A stretch of DNA of 64,000 nt from Mycolicibacterium sp. CBMA 226. GTDB taxonomy: Bacteria > Actinomycetota > Actinomycetes > Mycobacteriales > Mycobacteriaceae. Positions 1-8,622 of this stretch are shown in pieces. Position numbers and translations under genes: made by a program. The notes under the pieces are model-generated. The model did no database searches. It saw nothing but the letters and a program-made list of their open reading frames with translations, and was not told the origin of the DNA. Positions within the stretch are counted from its first letter, which is position 1. Each line of letters opens with the position of its first letter. The DNA lies in NCBI RefSeq assembly GCF_009729075.1, contig NZ_VTGY01000025.1, positions 1 to 64,000 on the forward strand, in the 5' to 3' direction.

Positions 1-120
1 CTGGACAACGTCGCCGCCGAACTCAACGGCCGCCCACGCCAAACCCTGAACTGGCGAACACCAGCCGAAGCACTCGAGGAACTACTGTCGAACCCACCAG
101 CTGTTGCATCGATCCCTTGA
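1..120 (+). CDS. IS30-family transposase, C-terminal end (cut by window edge)
   Basis: The first 120 bases read in frame as the last 39 residues of a protein, ending in TGA at 118-120. The stretch LNGRPRQTLNWRTPAEALEE is the typical C-terminal signature of IS30-family DDE transposases, which cut and join DNA during transposition. Only this tail is visible, so completeness of the element cannot be judged. It lies 62 bases past the end of the leftward aldehyde dehydrogenase gene and marks a possible edge of the catabolic island. No inverted repeat could be assigned with confidence in 121-181. Confidence 0.8.
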   Translation: MDNVAAELNGRPRQTLNWRTPAEALEELLSNPPAVASIP

Positions 121-181
121 AACCGCCTCGCAGTTTTGCGCCAGCAGCGCAGGGTCAACGTGCATCCCCTAGAAGCAACCG

Positions 182-1600
182 CTACCCGTGGCCGAGGATG
201 CTCTTGGTCTCCAGGTATTCGTGGAAGCCGGCCTCGCCCCACTCGCGGCCGTTGCCGCTGTGCTTGTAGCCGCCGAACGGAGCGTTCATGTCGAAGGCGT
301 GGTTGATCGAAATCCAGCCTGCCTGGATCCGGCGTGCCACCGCGCGGGCGGCGTCGATGTCGGCACCCGAAACATAGCCGGCCAGGCCGTATTCGGTGTC
401 GTTGGCGATGTCGACGGCGTCATCGATGTCATCGTATCCCAGCATGCAGAGGACGGGCCCGAAGATCTCCTCCCGGGCGATGGTCATGTCGTTGGTGACA
501 TCGGCGAATACCGTTGGCCGGACATAGAATCCGCGGTCCACTCCGGCGGGACGTCCCTCACCGCCGGCGGCCAGCTTGGCGCCGCCGGCGATACCCTTGG
601 CGATGAGGCCCTGGATGCGCTCGAACTGGGCGCGTGAGGCGACCGGCCCAATGGCTTTCGGGTTGTCGACGTCGGCTACCCGCACGCTCTCGATGGTCTC
701 GGCAGCGATCGAAACGGCTTCGGCCATCCGGGAGTTCGGCACCAACATGCGTGATGGCGAATTACAGCTCTGACCGGAGTTCGGCATCATCGCCGAGACG
801 CCGGCGGCCACGCTGGTGGCGAAGGCGTCGTCATCCAGCACGATGTTCGGACTCTTGCCGCCGAGCTCCTGGCTGACGCGCTTGACGGTTGGCGCGGCTG
901 ACCTCGCGACCTCGATACCGGCACGAGTCGAGCCGGTGAACGACACCATGTCGATGCCTGGATGGGCCGAAATGGCAGCTCCCACACCGGCTCCATCACC
1001 GAACACCAGGTTGTACACCCCGGCGGGGACGCCGGCGGCTTCGATGACCTCGGTGAAGATCTGTGCCGAGAACGGAGCGACCTCCGACGGTTTGAGTACC
1101 ACGGTGCAGCCGGTTGCCAAGGCGGGGAACACCTTGACTGCGATCTGGTTGAGCGGCCAATTCCAGGGTGTGATGAGGCCGCAGACGCCGATGGGCTCGC
1201 TGGAGATCAGGGTCTTGCCGAGCTGCCGCGAGAACTCGAAATTCTTGAGTACCTCGATGGCGGTCATCAGATGTCCGATGCCGAGCTGCACCTGCGCGCC
1301 TGCGGCCAGGGCCGGCGGGGCGCCGATCTCCTCGCTGACGGCCTCGGCGAGATCGCCTTGGCGCCTGAGGTATTCAGCGCTGACCGCCTGCAGCACGTCG
1401 AGGCGTTCTTCGCGGCTGGTCTGTGACCACGAGCCGAACGCACGACGTGCGGCCGCGACCGCCTGGTCCACGTCTGCCGCCGAGCCCAAGGCAATGCGGC
1501 CCGCAACCTCTTCCGTGGCGGGGTTCTCGACGTCCAGTGGCGTCAACTCAACCGGGTCGACCCATTGTCCGTCGATATAGAACTGCAGATACTCGCGCAT
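182..1600 (-). CDS. aldehyde dehydrogenase family protein
   Basis: A 472-residue NAD(P)-dependent aldehyde dehydrogenase of full family length, expected to oxidise an aldehyde to a carboxylic acid in the cytoplasm. The cofactor-site motif TPWNWPLNQ, the general-base region QELGGKSPN and the catalytic cysteine in NSGQSCNSPSR are all present. It is the last gene of the leftward operon, 10 bases after the thiamine-diphosphate enzyme. That position suggests it removes an aldehyde released by that enzyme, which is inference. The exact substrate cannot be told from sequence. Confidence 0.93.
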   Translation of the reverse strand: MREYLQFYIDGQWVDPVELTPLDVENPATEEVAGRIALGSAADVDQAVAAARRAFGSWSQTSREERLDVLQAVSAEYLRRQGDLAEAVSEEIGAPPALAAGAQVQLGIGHLMTAIEVLKNFEFSRQLGKTLISSEPIGVCGLITPWNWPLNQIAVKVFPALATGCTVVLKPSEVAPFSAQIFTEVIEAAGVPAGVYNLVFGDGAGVGAAISAHPGIDMVSFTGSTRAGIEVARSAAPTVKRVSQELGGKSPNIVLDDDAFATSVAAGVSAMMPNSGQSCNSPSRMLVPNSRMAEAVSIAAETIESVRVADVDNPKAIGPVASRAQFERIQGLIAKGIAGGAKLAAGGEGRPAGVDRGFYVRPTVFADVTNDMTIAREEIFGPVLCMLGYDDIDDAVDIANDTEYGLAGYVSGADIDAARAVARRIQAGWISINHAFDMNAPFGGYKHSGNGREWGEAGFHEYLETKSILGHG

Positions 1601-1610
1601 TGCCTCTCCT

Positions 1611-3323
1611 TTACTGTGTGCCCTCGGCGTACCAGGTGCGGAACCGGTCGTATTTGGGCATTTCCTCAGAGTTCACCTTCGGATCGATGCACACGTGCAC
1701 CACTGCGACCTTGCCGCTCGCGTAGGCCCGCGCGATGGCCGGACCGATCTCGTCGTCCTTCTCAACGTACTCGCCGTGGCAGCCGAATCCTTCGGCGATC
1801 TTGTCCATCCGGACGTCCTTGCTCCAGTGCACGCCGGGCTGCGGCGACGGTTGTTCGAAGGTCCGCTTGTAGACGCCGACCTCCAGGCCCCACTGATGGT
1901 CGACCCCGACTACACATACCAGCGGAAGACCCTCGCGCGCAGCGGTTTCGAGCTCGGCGATGTGGAAGAGGAACGCCGAGTCGCTGGTCAGCAACATGAC
2001 CGGGCGGCTGCGGCCCTCGGCAATCGAGGCGCCGACGGCATAGGGGAGACCGGTGCCCAGGTGGCCGAAGTTCTGATTCCAGATGACGTCGCGCGGCTTG
2101 GACTGGGAATAGGTCCACTGGAAGATCACGGTCGCGCCGCCATCGCGCACCAGGATGCCGTCTTGGAGTTCGTTGAACGCCTTGGTGGCCTCGACGACAT
2201 AGCGCGCCGAATGGATCGGCGAGCGCTCCGACGGTGCATTCTCGGCAAGTTGGGCGAGTTCGGTGGCGTCGGCCGTGATCAGGGCGTCGAGGTTGGCCGA
2301 CGGCGCGCGCGGGGTGTCGCGCAGTGCGTCGACGAGCTGCGGGACGACGCCGCGCAGATCGCCGACCAGTGCCACGTCGAACGATCGATTGACGCCGATG
2401 GCGGTCGGATCCTGTTCGACGTACACCCATTTGCGGTCGGCGTTGCCCGCCGCCCAGTGCTGGGTCCGGCCGTAGTGCATGGGTTCACCGAGTTCGGTGC
2501 CGAGTGCGACGCACAGGTCGGATTCCTCGACGGCTTGGTTGGCGGCCGGTGAGAACAGGTACGGGAACGTCCGCTCCTGCAGCCCGGGGATGAAGGACGT
2601 ACCGCCGGAGGTCTGGATGACGGGGCAGTTCATGAGCTCGGCGAGTTCTCTGACCTCCTGCTGGGTGCGCGACGTGTGTACGCCGTGACCGACCAGCAGG
2701 ATCGGGCTCTTGGCCTCCCGGATCAGCTTCGTGGCTTCGGCGATCTCACGCGCGCCGGCGCCCTGGTTGACAAGCCGGTAGGTCGCGGGGCTCGGCGCCG
2801 CTGCCACATCGAGTTCGTCGAGGATCACGTGCGAGGGGAACTCGACGTAGGCCGGGCCCGGGGTGCCCGACATGGCGCGGCGGATCGCCTCGTGGATGAT
2901 CTCGTCGGTCTGATCGGCGTACTCGATGGAGCTGCTGTATTTCACCGACGGCGCGAAAAGTCCTTCCTGCTGGACGAACTGGATACGCCCGCGGCGCACG
3001 CGGCGCTCGGTGATGCGGGCCCGCTGTCCACCGAGGAAGATGACCGGAGAGTTCTCCACCCAGGCACACATCATCGCCCCGGCGATGTTCGCGACGCCCG
3101 GTCCGAGCGTGCCGATGCACAGCCCCGGCTTCCCCGTCATCCGCGAGGCGGCCTCTGCCATGAAGCCCGCGCTCAGCTCGTGGTGCGGTGCCACGACGGA
3201 CCAGCCGCGGGCCTCGGCCTCGGTGAACATGTGCACGAAGTTCGGATCTGGAATGCCGAACAACGTGTTGACGCCCTCGGCCTCGAACAGGTCGAGAATG
3301 CGCTTGTAGACCGGTACACCCAT
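1611..3323 (-). CDS. thiamine diphosphate-dependent enzyme, acetolactate synthase / 2-hydroxyacyl-CoA lyase-like
   Basis: A 570-residue ThDP enzyme with the three-domain layout of acetolactate synthase, benzoylformate decarboxylase and 2-hydroxyacyl-CoA lyase. The activating glutamate lies in APHHELSAGF near residue 50. In the C-terminal cofactor site the usual GDG is replaced by SDS (LLTSDSAFLF) and the following Asn region by VDHQW, so it is an atypical subfamily rather than a biosynthetic IlvB. The ATG at 3323 was chosen because GGAG lies 7 bases upstream and because homology begins at GVPVYKR; the longer open frame overlaps the previous gene. Its place beside an aldehyde dehydrogenase and a CoA-transferase makes a C-C lyase acting on a CoA ester attractive, but this is inference. 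Confidence 0.85.
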   Translation of the reverse strand: MGVPVYKRILDLFEAEGVNTLFGIPDPNFVHMFTEAEARGWSVVAPHHELSAGFMAEAASRMTGKPGLCIGTLGPGVANIAGAMMCAWVENSPVIFLGGQRARITERRVRRGRIQFVQQEGLFAPSVKYSSSIEYADQTDEIIHEAIRRAMSGTPGPAYVEFPSHVILDELDVAAAPSPATYRLVNQGAGAREIAEATKLIREAKSPILLVGHGVHTSRTQQEVRELAELMNCPVIQTSGGTSFIPGLQERTFPYLFSPAANQAVEESDLCVALGTELGEPMHYGRTQHWAAGNADRKWVYVEQDPTAIGVNRSFDVALVGDLRGVVPQLVDALRDTPRAPSANLDALITADATELAQLAENAPSERSPIHSARYVVEATKAFNELQDGILVRDGGATVIFQWTYSQSKPRDVIWNQNFGHLGTGLPYAVGASIAEGRSRPVMLLTSDSAFLFHIAELETAAREGLPLVCVVGVDHQWGLEVGVYKRTFEQPSPQPGVHWSKDVRMDKIAEGFGCHGEYVEKDDEIGPAIARAYASGKVAVVHVCIDPKVNSEEMPKYDRFRTWYAEGTQ

Positions 3324-3334
3324 CTGAAACTCCT

Positions 3335-4282
3335 TTATCGGTAGCGCTTGGCCAGTTGCCTGCGATGTGCCGCAGGAGAGCCGAACAACGAACGGTTGAG
3401 GGCGGCGCGTTTGAGGTAGACGTGGATGCCGCTTTCCCAGGTGTAGCCGATGCCGCCGTGTAGCTGCATGGCCTTGCCCGCGATGTCGACCGCCACGCCG
3501 GTGGTGTATGCCTTGGCCATCGACGCGGCAGGGTCGTCGCGACCCAGCTCGACGGATTCGACTGCGGCGCGGACGAGTTCGCGCGCCACGTCGATCTCGA
3601 CCAGCATGTCGGCGCACGCGTGTTTGACGGCCTGGAAGGAGCCGATCGGCCGGCCGAACTGATGACGCACCTTGACGTAGTCCACTGCGGCGGCGAGCAT
3701 CGCCTCGGCGATACCGAGGCTGTCGGCGGCGATTGCCACGGCGGCCCGATTGTGCAGGAGGCGCAGGGGGTCGCCCGCCGCGGCGGCGAACCGTAAGGTT
3801 TCGGCTGCGCCGGAGCGGGCCACGCTGGCCAGTTGCCGCGTCTCGTCCAGCACGGGCCGGGGAACGACATGTGGGTCGACGACGGCGACCCCGTCCGGGG
3901 TGACGCGCAGGAGGTGGTCGGCGCCTTCGGCGTCGGGCACAAAGTTCTCCTGCCCGGCCATGGCGACGGCCAGCCGGATGCGGCCGGATGCCACGCCGGT
4001 GAACAGTTCGTCGCGAACATCGCTCGGCGCCAGCATGTGCAGCACGCCGACCGCCAGCACCGTGCTGCCCAGATAGCTGGTGGCCGCGGCGGCCCGGCCC
4101 AGTTCTTCGCAGATGACCGCGACCTCGGCGAATGTCGCACCGGCGCCGCCGAACTCCTCCGGTACCTCCAGCCCGACCCACCCCGCATCGACCAACGACA
4201 GCCACTTGACAGCTCGATCCTTGGCCAGCAGGTCTGCCGCCACAAACCGCAGCTCGTCATGGAATTCGGCGAAATCGGTCAC
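3335..4282 (-). CDS. acyl-CoA dehydrogenase, small partner subunit
   Basis: A 315-residue acyl-CoA dehydrogenase-like protein, shorter than the usual 380-400. It keeps the C-terminal signatures RHQFGRPIGSFQAVKH and MQLHGGIGYTWE. The GTG start at 4282 overlaps the stop of the upstream acyl-CoA dehydrogenase by four bases (GTGA), which implies translational coupling. Mycobacterial steroid catabolism uses obligate heteromers made from one large and one small FadE; the fused-overlap pair here has the same layout. FAD-dependent alpha,beta-desaturation of an acyl-CoA is the family role; the heteromer is inferred. Confidence 0.88.
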   Translation of the reverse strand: MTDFAEFHDELRFVAADLLAKDRAVKWLSLVDAGWVGLEVPEEFGGAGATFAEVAVICEELGRAAAATSYLGSTVLAVGVLHMLAPSDVRDELFTGVASGRIRLAVAMAGQENFVPDAEGADHLLRVTPDGVAVVDPHVVPRPVLDETRQLASVARSGAAETLRFAAAAGDPLRLLHNRAAVAIAADSLGIAEAMLAAAVDYVKVRHQFGRPIGSFQAVKHACADMLVEIDVARELVRAAVESVELGRDDPAASMAKAYTTGVAVDIAGKAMQLHGGIGYTWESGIHVYLKRAALNRSLFGSPAAHRRQLAKRYR

Positions 4283-5445
4283 GGCGTACTCAGTTCCCGC
4301 GGTAGGCCGAGTCCCCGCTCGGCGATGATGGTGCGCTGAATCTCGCTGGCTCCGCCGGGAATGGTCCATTCCCACGACCCGATGAAGTCGAGCAACCACG
4401 AACCCGACTCCCAGCCACTCGACATCGGCTTCGCGAGGTCGGTGTGGATTTCCAGACCACCGGCTTCGACGCCGAAATCGGTGAGCCGTTGCAGTAATTC
4501 GCTGTAGAACAGCTTGACGATCGAGGCGTCGGCCGGATTGGCCGAGCCGGACCCTGCGCTATCGGCGTTCTCCACCAGCCGGCGGCACAGGCCGCGCAGT
4601 CCGGTGATCTCGATCTCCAACTGGGCCAGCCGGTCGGCGACCACCGGATCGTCGGCCGGACAGGTCTCGACCAGCCGGCGGAAACCGGTGTGGGCCAGAC
4701 GTTCCGACAGCTCCAGCATGGTCAGGCCACGCTCGGCGCTCAATGTCGACTGCGCCACCTGCCAGCCGGCATTCTCCGCACCCACCAGGTTCGCCGCCGG
4801 AATGACCACATCGGTCAGGAAGATCTCGCAGAAGTGTGAGTCACCCATCGCGTTGCGGATCGGGCGTACCTCGACGCCGGGGCTGCGCATGTCGAGCAGG
4901 AAGTACGAGATGCCATTGCGTTTCCGGGCATCCGGATCGGTGCGCGCCAGCAGCAGGCACCAGTCGGCGTGGGCGCCGCCACTGGCCCACAGCTTCTGGC
5001 CGCTGACGAGGTACGAGTCGCCGACCCGGCGGGCCGAGGTCCGAAGGCTCGCCAGGTCCGAGCCGGCCTCCGGCTCGGAGAACCCCTGTACCCAGATTTC
5101 GCCGTCGAGAATCGCCGGAAGATGCTGCTGCCGTTGCTGTTCGGTACCCGCTGCCAGCAGCGTGGCAGCCGCGTGGTGGATACCGACGAATGCCAGGACC
5201 AGCCGGGGTGCGTCGTGCGCGGCCAACTCCTGGTACAGCACGATCTGGTCGGTCACGCTCATGCCACCGCCCCACTCGCGGGGCCAGTGCGGAACGGCGA
5301 ATCCCGCGGCATGCAGCTCGGCGAACCACGCCTTCTGGAACCGGACGAACTCGGTTTCTGAGACACCGGTTTGGGTGCGGCGCCAGTCTCGGGGGACATG
5401 CTCGTCGCACCAGGCGCGTACGTGCTCACGGAAGTCGGAAGTCAC
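4279..5445 (-). CDS. acyl-CoA dehydrogenase, large subunit
   Basis: A 388-residue FAD-dependent acyl-CoA dehydrogenase of normal length. The flavin-binding loop WVQGFSEPEAGSDLASLRT, the substrate loop GQKLWASGGAHADWCLLLAR and the C-terminal GGASEIQRTIIAERGLG are all present. GTG at 5445 was chosen as start because it overlaps the preceding gene by four bases; the open frame extends further without a good start. It forms the large half of a pair with the short protein encoded next (stop/start GTGA at 4279-4282). It probably desaturates a CoA thioester of the pathway substrate. Confidence 0.92.
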   Translation of the reverse strand: MTSDFREHVRAWCDEHVPRDWRRTQTGVSETEFVRFQKAWFAELHAAGFAVPHWPREWGGGMSVTDQIVLYQELAAHDAPRLVLAFVGIHHAAATLLAAGTEQQRQQHLPAILDGEIWVQGFSEPEAGSDLASLRTSARRVGDSYLVSGQKLWASGGAHADWCLLLARTDPDARKRNGISYFLLDMRSPGVEVRPIRNAMGDSHFCEIFLTDVVIPAANLVGAENAGWQVAQSTLSAERGLTMLELSERLAHTGFRRLVETCPADDPVVADRLAQLEIEITGLRGLCRRLVENADSAGSGSANPADASIVKLFYSELLQRLTDFGVEAGGLEIHTDLAKPMSSGWESGSWLLDFIGSWEWTIPGGASEIQRTIIAERGLGLPRELSTP

Positions 5446-6332
5446 GACATTCTCCGCGTCAACTCGGCTTTCGTCGCCGACAACCCGAGCGGCAGGCGGC
5501 GCAGAGGCTGGCTGTAGCGCGAGAGCCACGACAGCGTGGTCTCGTCGCAGAATCCGACAGCCCCGTGCAGCTGATGGCAGACCCGGAAGACGACGTCAGC
5601 CGCCTCGATGGACGACATCCGCAGTGCCAGAGCATCATTGGTGGCATCCGGCTGGTCAGTACCGACACTCCACAACGCATGCTTGGCCAGGATGTCCAGC
5701 CCGCTGCGTTCCACCTCGGCGTCGGTCAGCTGGAACTGCACACCCTGGAATGACGACAATGGCGCGCCGAACTGCTTGCGCATCGTGACATGCGCGACGG
5801 TCAGCTCGATCGCCCGGTCGAGCATGCCCAGCAGGGTCCAGCACGGCAGCACCAAAGCCAGCGCCACGTCCGCGGCGCCACGGTCGTCGATGGCGGAAAG
5901 CTCGAGTGGGGCCACGAATGCCGCGGTGGCCGGTCCCTGTCCGCTGACCTCACTGCGGGCGCCGGCGACGGTGACACCCGCCCACCGGCCGTCGAGTCCG
6001 GCCACCGGCGCGGCCGGGTTGACGTCGGCGACCACCGACAACCCGACGACCTCGAGATCAGCGGACCGGGAAAGGGTTTCGGCCACCGGATAGGGCAGCG
6101 CCCAGTACCCGGCGCTGCGGCAGAGCGCTGCCGCCGCTTCCAGTTCGTCGGCGTCGGCGCGCGGGTTCAGGTCCCAGGCGCCCAGCTCACGCAGCACGCC
6201 GTCGACGAGTTCGGCCCGGATGTCGGGTTTCGCCTCTGCCTGCTGCACGAGGGTGTCGCCACCGGCCGCGTCGAAGGCCCGAAGTACCTGTCGGCCATAC
6301 TCTTTGGCCTGCTCACCGAGGTCGAGGTTCAT
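5442..6332 (-). CDS. acyl-CoA dehydrogenase-like small subunit
   Basis: A 296-residue divergent acyl-CoA dehydrogenase. The C-terminal half is recognisable (MRKQFGAPLSSFQGVQFQ, CHQLHGAVGFCDE), while the N-terminal domain is weakly conserved and lacks the flavin loop with SEPEAGSD seen in its large neighbours. ATG at 6332 overlaps the upstream stop by four bases (ATGA). As with other short mycobacterial FadE proteins, it is likely inactive alone and completes active sites with the 384-residue protein encoded just upstream. The partner assignment rests on gene order and overlap. Confidence 0.85.
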   Translation of the reverse strand: MNLDLGEQAKEYGRQVLRAFDAAGGDTLVQQAEAKPDIRAELVDGVLRELGAWDLNPRADADELEAAAALCRSAGYWALPYPVAETLSRSADLEVVGLSVVADVNPAAPVAGLDGRWAGVTVAGARSEVSGQGPATAAFVAPLELSAIDDRGAADVALALVLPCWTLLGMLDRAIELTVAHVTMRKQFGAPLSSFQGVQFQLTDAEVERSGLDILAKHALWSVGTDQPDATNDALALRMSSIEAADVVFRVCHQLHGAVGFCDETTLSWLSRYSQPLRRLPLGLSATKAELTRRMS

Positions 6333-7483
6333 TGCGCCGCCAACATTGCCCGGGACAACAGGATGCGCTGCATCTCGATGCTGCCCGACGACACCGTCGA
6401 CGCCTGCGAATAGCGCCAGTGGTCCGCCACCTCGGCCTTGAACCATCGCGTGTAGGCGGTGTCGTCGGTGACCTCCGCGGCCAGGTCCGTCAGCACCTCG
6501 GCGCTGTCCTGGTCCAGGCGGGTGACAGCGATGCGGTAGGCCGCCGCATCGCCCGGCTGCACCTGCCCGGCGGCTTGCAGAGCCACCATCCGGTAGGCCA
6601 TCAGACGGGCTCGGCGGCAGTGCGTCATCATGCGTACCCACCTGCTGCGTAACTCATCCGGTAGCGACTGCCATCGGTCGCCCAGTGCTGTCGGCGCGGC
6701 GGTCAGGAGCCGCTCGCACCGCGCATAGCGGGCGATGCCGACCCGTTCGAAAGACATCACATCCTGCACGATCGACCAGCCCTGATCCACCGTGCCGAGC
6801 ACGTCGGCGCTAGTGACCTGAAGCTCGTCGATGAACACCTCGTTGAGGTGATGGGGGCCGAGCATGGTGCGGATGGGCCGGACCTGGATGGCCGGATCAT
6901 CCATCGGGACAAGGAAAATCGTGAGCCCCTGCTGCTTCTTCTCCTGCCGGGAGGTCCGTGCCAGCAGGAAGCACCACTGCGCCATGGTGGCGTAGGAGGT
7001 CCAGATCTTCTGGCCGGTGATCCGCCAGCCGTCGTCGTCGGGACGGGCGGTGGTGCGCAGTGATGCGAGGTCGGAGCCGGCTTCCGGTTCGGAGAAGCCT
7101 TGGCACCAGATGACTTCGCCACGGGCTATAGGCGGCAGGTGCCGGCGCTGCTGTTCCTCGGTACCGTGGCGCATGATGATGGGGCCGACCCAGTTGACGC
7201 CCATGTACTGGGCGCCGCGCGGCTCGTGGTGTGCCCACATCTCCTCGCGTACGACGGTCTGCTCCCACACCGAGGCGCCCCGACCGCCGAACTCCTGCGG
7301 CCAGGCCAGGCACAGCAGCTCGCGCTCGGCGAGGACGCGGCAGAACCGCTGTGCCACCGCAAGATCCGCGGGATTGTCGGTGAAGGCGCCCAGAAAGTCC
7401 TCCGGCACATGCTGTTTCACCAGCTCGCGGAGCTGTTGGCGCAGCACCGTGGCGTCCGCGCCCATCTCGAAGTCCATACTCAC
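6329..7483 (-). CDS. acyl-CoA dehydrogenase, large subunit
   Basis: A 384-residue acyl-CoA dehydrogenase with the flavin loop CQGFSEPEAGSDLASLRTTA and substrate loop GQKIWTSYATMAQWCFLLAR. The C-terminal motif is SSGSIEMQRILLSRAM instead of the common GGTSEIQR. The start is GTG at 7483, overlapping the CoA-transferase stop by four bases; an ATG two codons downstream at 7477 is the alternative. It is followed immediately by a short partner, forming the first of two large/small pairs in the operon. Two pairs suggest two separate desaturation steps or two chain lengths. Confidence 0.92.
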   Translation of the reverse strand: MSMDFEMGADATVLRQQLRELVKQHVPEDFLGAFTDNPADLAVAQRFCRVLAERELLCLAWPQEFGGRGASVWEQTVVREEMWAHHEPRGAQYMGVNWVGPIIMRHGTEEQQRRHLPPIARGEVIWCQGFSEPEAGSDLASLRTTARPDDDGWRITGQKIWTSYATMAQWCFLLARTSRQEKKQQGLTIFLVPMDDPAIQVRPIRTMLGPHHLNEVFIDELQVTSADVLGTVDQGWSIVQDVMSFERVGIARYARCERLLTAAPTALGDRWQSLPDELRSRWVRMMTHCRRARLMAYRMVALQAAGQVQPGDAAAYRIAVTRLDQDSAEVLTDLAAEVTDDTAYTRWFKAEVADHWRYSQASTVSSGSIEMQRILLSRAMLAAQ

Positions 7484-8622
7484 AGTTCGCTCAACACCTC
7501 GTCGGTATCGGCGCCCAGCATCGGTGCCGGGCCGGCGACGCGGCCGGGTGTGCGGGAAAACCAGGTCGGCACACCGGGAAAGCGCACCGGGCCATGTGGG
7601 GTGTCCACCGTCTCGAACAGGCCCACGGCGTTGAGGTGGGGGTCATCGAACAATGTGTCGGGCGTGTTCAGCGGTGCGGCGGGGATTTCCAAGGTTCGGA
7701 AAAGCGCCAGCCATTCGTCAGTGGTCCGCTCCTTCATGGTCTCGGCCACCAGCCCGTACACGATGTCGATGTTGTGGGCACGTTGTTCCAGCGTGGCGTA
7801 CTGGTCGCCGGCCCACGGCGGTTGCACCGCATCGATGAATGCCTTCCAATGCCGGTCGTTGTAGATCAGCGCGGCGATCTCCCCGTCGCTGGTGCGGTAG
7901 GGACGGCGGTTGGGTGCCACGGTGCGTGGGTAGACGGCTGGGCCCAGCGGAGGGTCGAACATGGCGCCATTGGCATGTTCGACCAGCATGAAGGAGGCCA
8001 TGGTCTCGAACATCGCGACCTCGACCTCCTGCCCCTCGCCGGTGCGTTCGCGGTGGAACAGCGCCATGGTGGTGGCGTAGAGCGCGGTCAGCCCGGCGAT
8101 CTTGTCCGCCATGATGGTGCCGACGTAGTCGGCCTGTCCGGTGAGCTGGGCCTGGACGGCGGGCAGGCCGCATTCGGCCTGAATCGTGTCGTCATAGGCG
8201 GGGCGGTCGCGGTCCGGTCCGCGGCGCCCGTAGCCATAGCAGTTGGTGTAGACGATGCGCGGATTGAGCGCGGCCACGTCGTCGTACCCGAACCCCAGGC
8301 GGGAAATGGCCTTGGCCCGCATCGAATGGATGAAGACATCGGCCTTCTCACACAGCGCCCGCAGCGCGGCTCTACCGGCATCGGTGCGCAGGTCCAGCAC
8401 CACGCTGCGCTTGCCGCGGTTGACGTTGACGAACACGCCGCTCATGCCGGGGGCAGGCCCCACTGAGATGAACCGGGTGTCATCTCCTTGCGGCGGTTCG
8501 ATTTTGACGACGTCGGCGCCCATGTCGGCCATGATCTGCGTGCAGTACGGCCCCATGACCATGGCGGTGAGGTCGACGACGCGTACCCCGTGCAACGGAC
8601 CACGGGTCGGCCCGCTAGCCAT
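7480..8622 (-). CDS. CaiB/BaiF family CoA-transferase
   Basis: A 380-residue class III CoA-transferase, which moves CoA between a thioester and a free acid through an aspartyl intermediate. The N-terminal motif GVRVVDLTAMVMGPYCTQIM and the CoA-site MADMGADVVKIEPP are canonical. The aspartate in AYDDTIQAECG near residue 148 matches the catalytic position. The ATG at 8622 was chosen over a longer open frame because it overlaps the upstream stop by only eight bases and begins just before the conserved domain. In this operon it probably activates an acid formed after ring or chain oxidation, without ATP. Confidence 0.92.
   Translation of the reverse strand: MASGPTRGPLHGVRVVDLTAMVMGPYCTQIMADMGADVVKIEPPQGDDTRFISVGPAPGMSGVFVNVNRGKRSVVLDLRTDAGRAALRALCEKADVFIHSMRAKAISRLGFGYDDVAALNPRIVYTNCYGYGRRGPDRDRPAYDDTIQAECGLPAVQAQLTGQADYVGTIMADKIAGLTALYATTMALFHRERTGEGQEVEVAMFETMASFMLVEHANGAMFDPPLGPAVYPRTVAPNRRPYRTSDGEIAALIYNDRHWKAFIDAVQPPWAGDQYATLEQRAHNIDIVYGLVAETMKERTTDEWLALFRTLEIPAAPLNTPDTLFDDPHLNAVGLFETVDTPHGPVRFPGVPTWFSRTPGRVAGPAPMLGADTDEVLSEL

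Noticed and set aside
3324..4205. Long N-terminal extension of the ThDP enzyme frame
   Set aside because: The extra sequence is arginine-rich, overlaps the upstream dehydrogenase gene and lacks family similarity; ATG 3323 has a good ribosome site.
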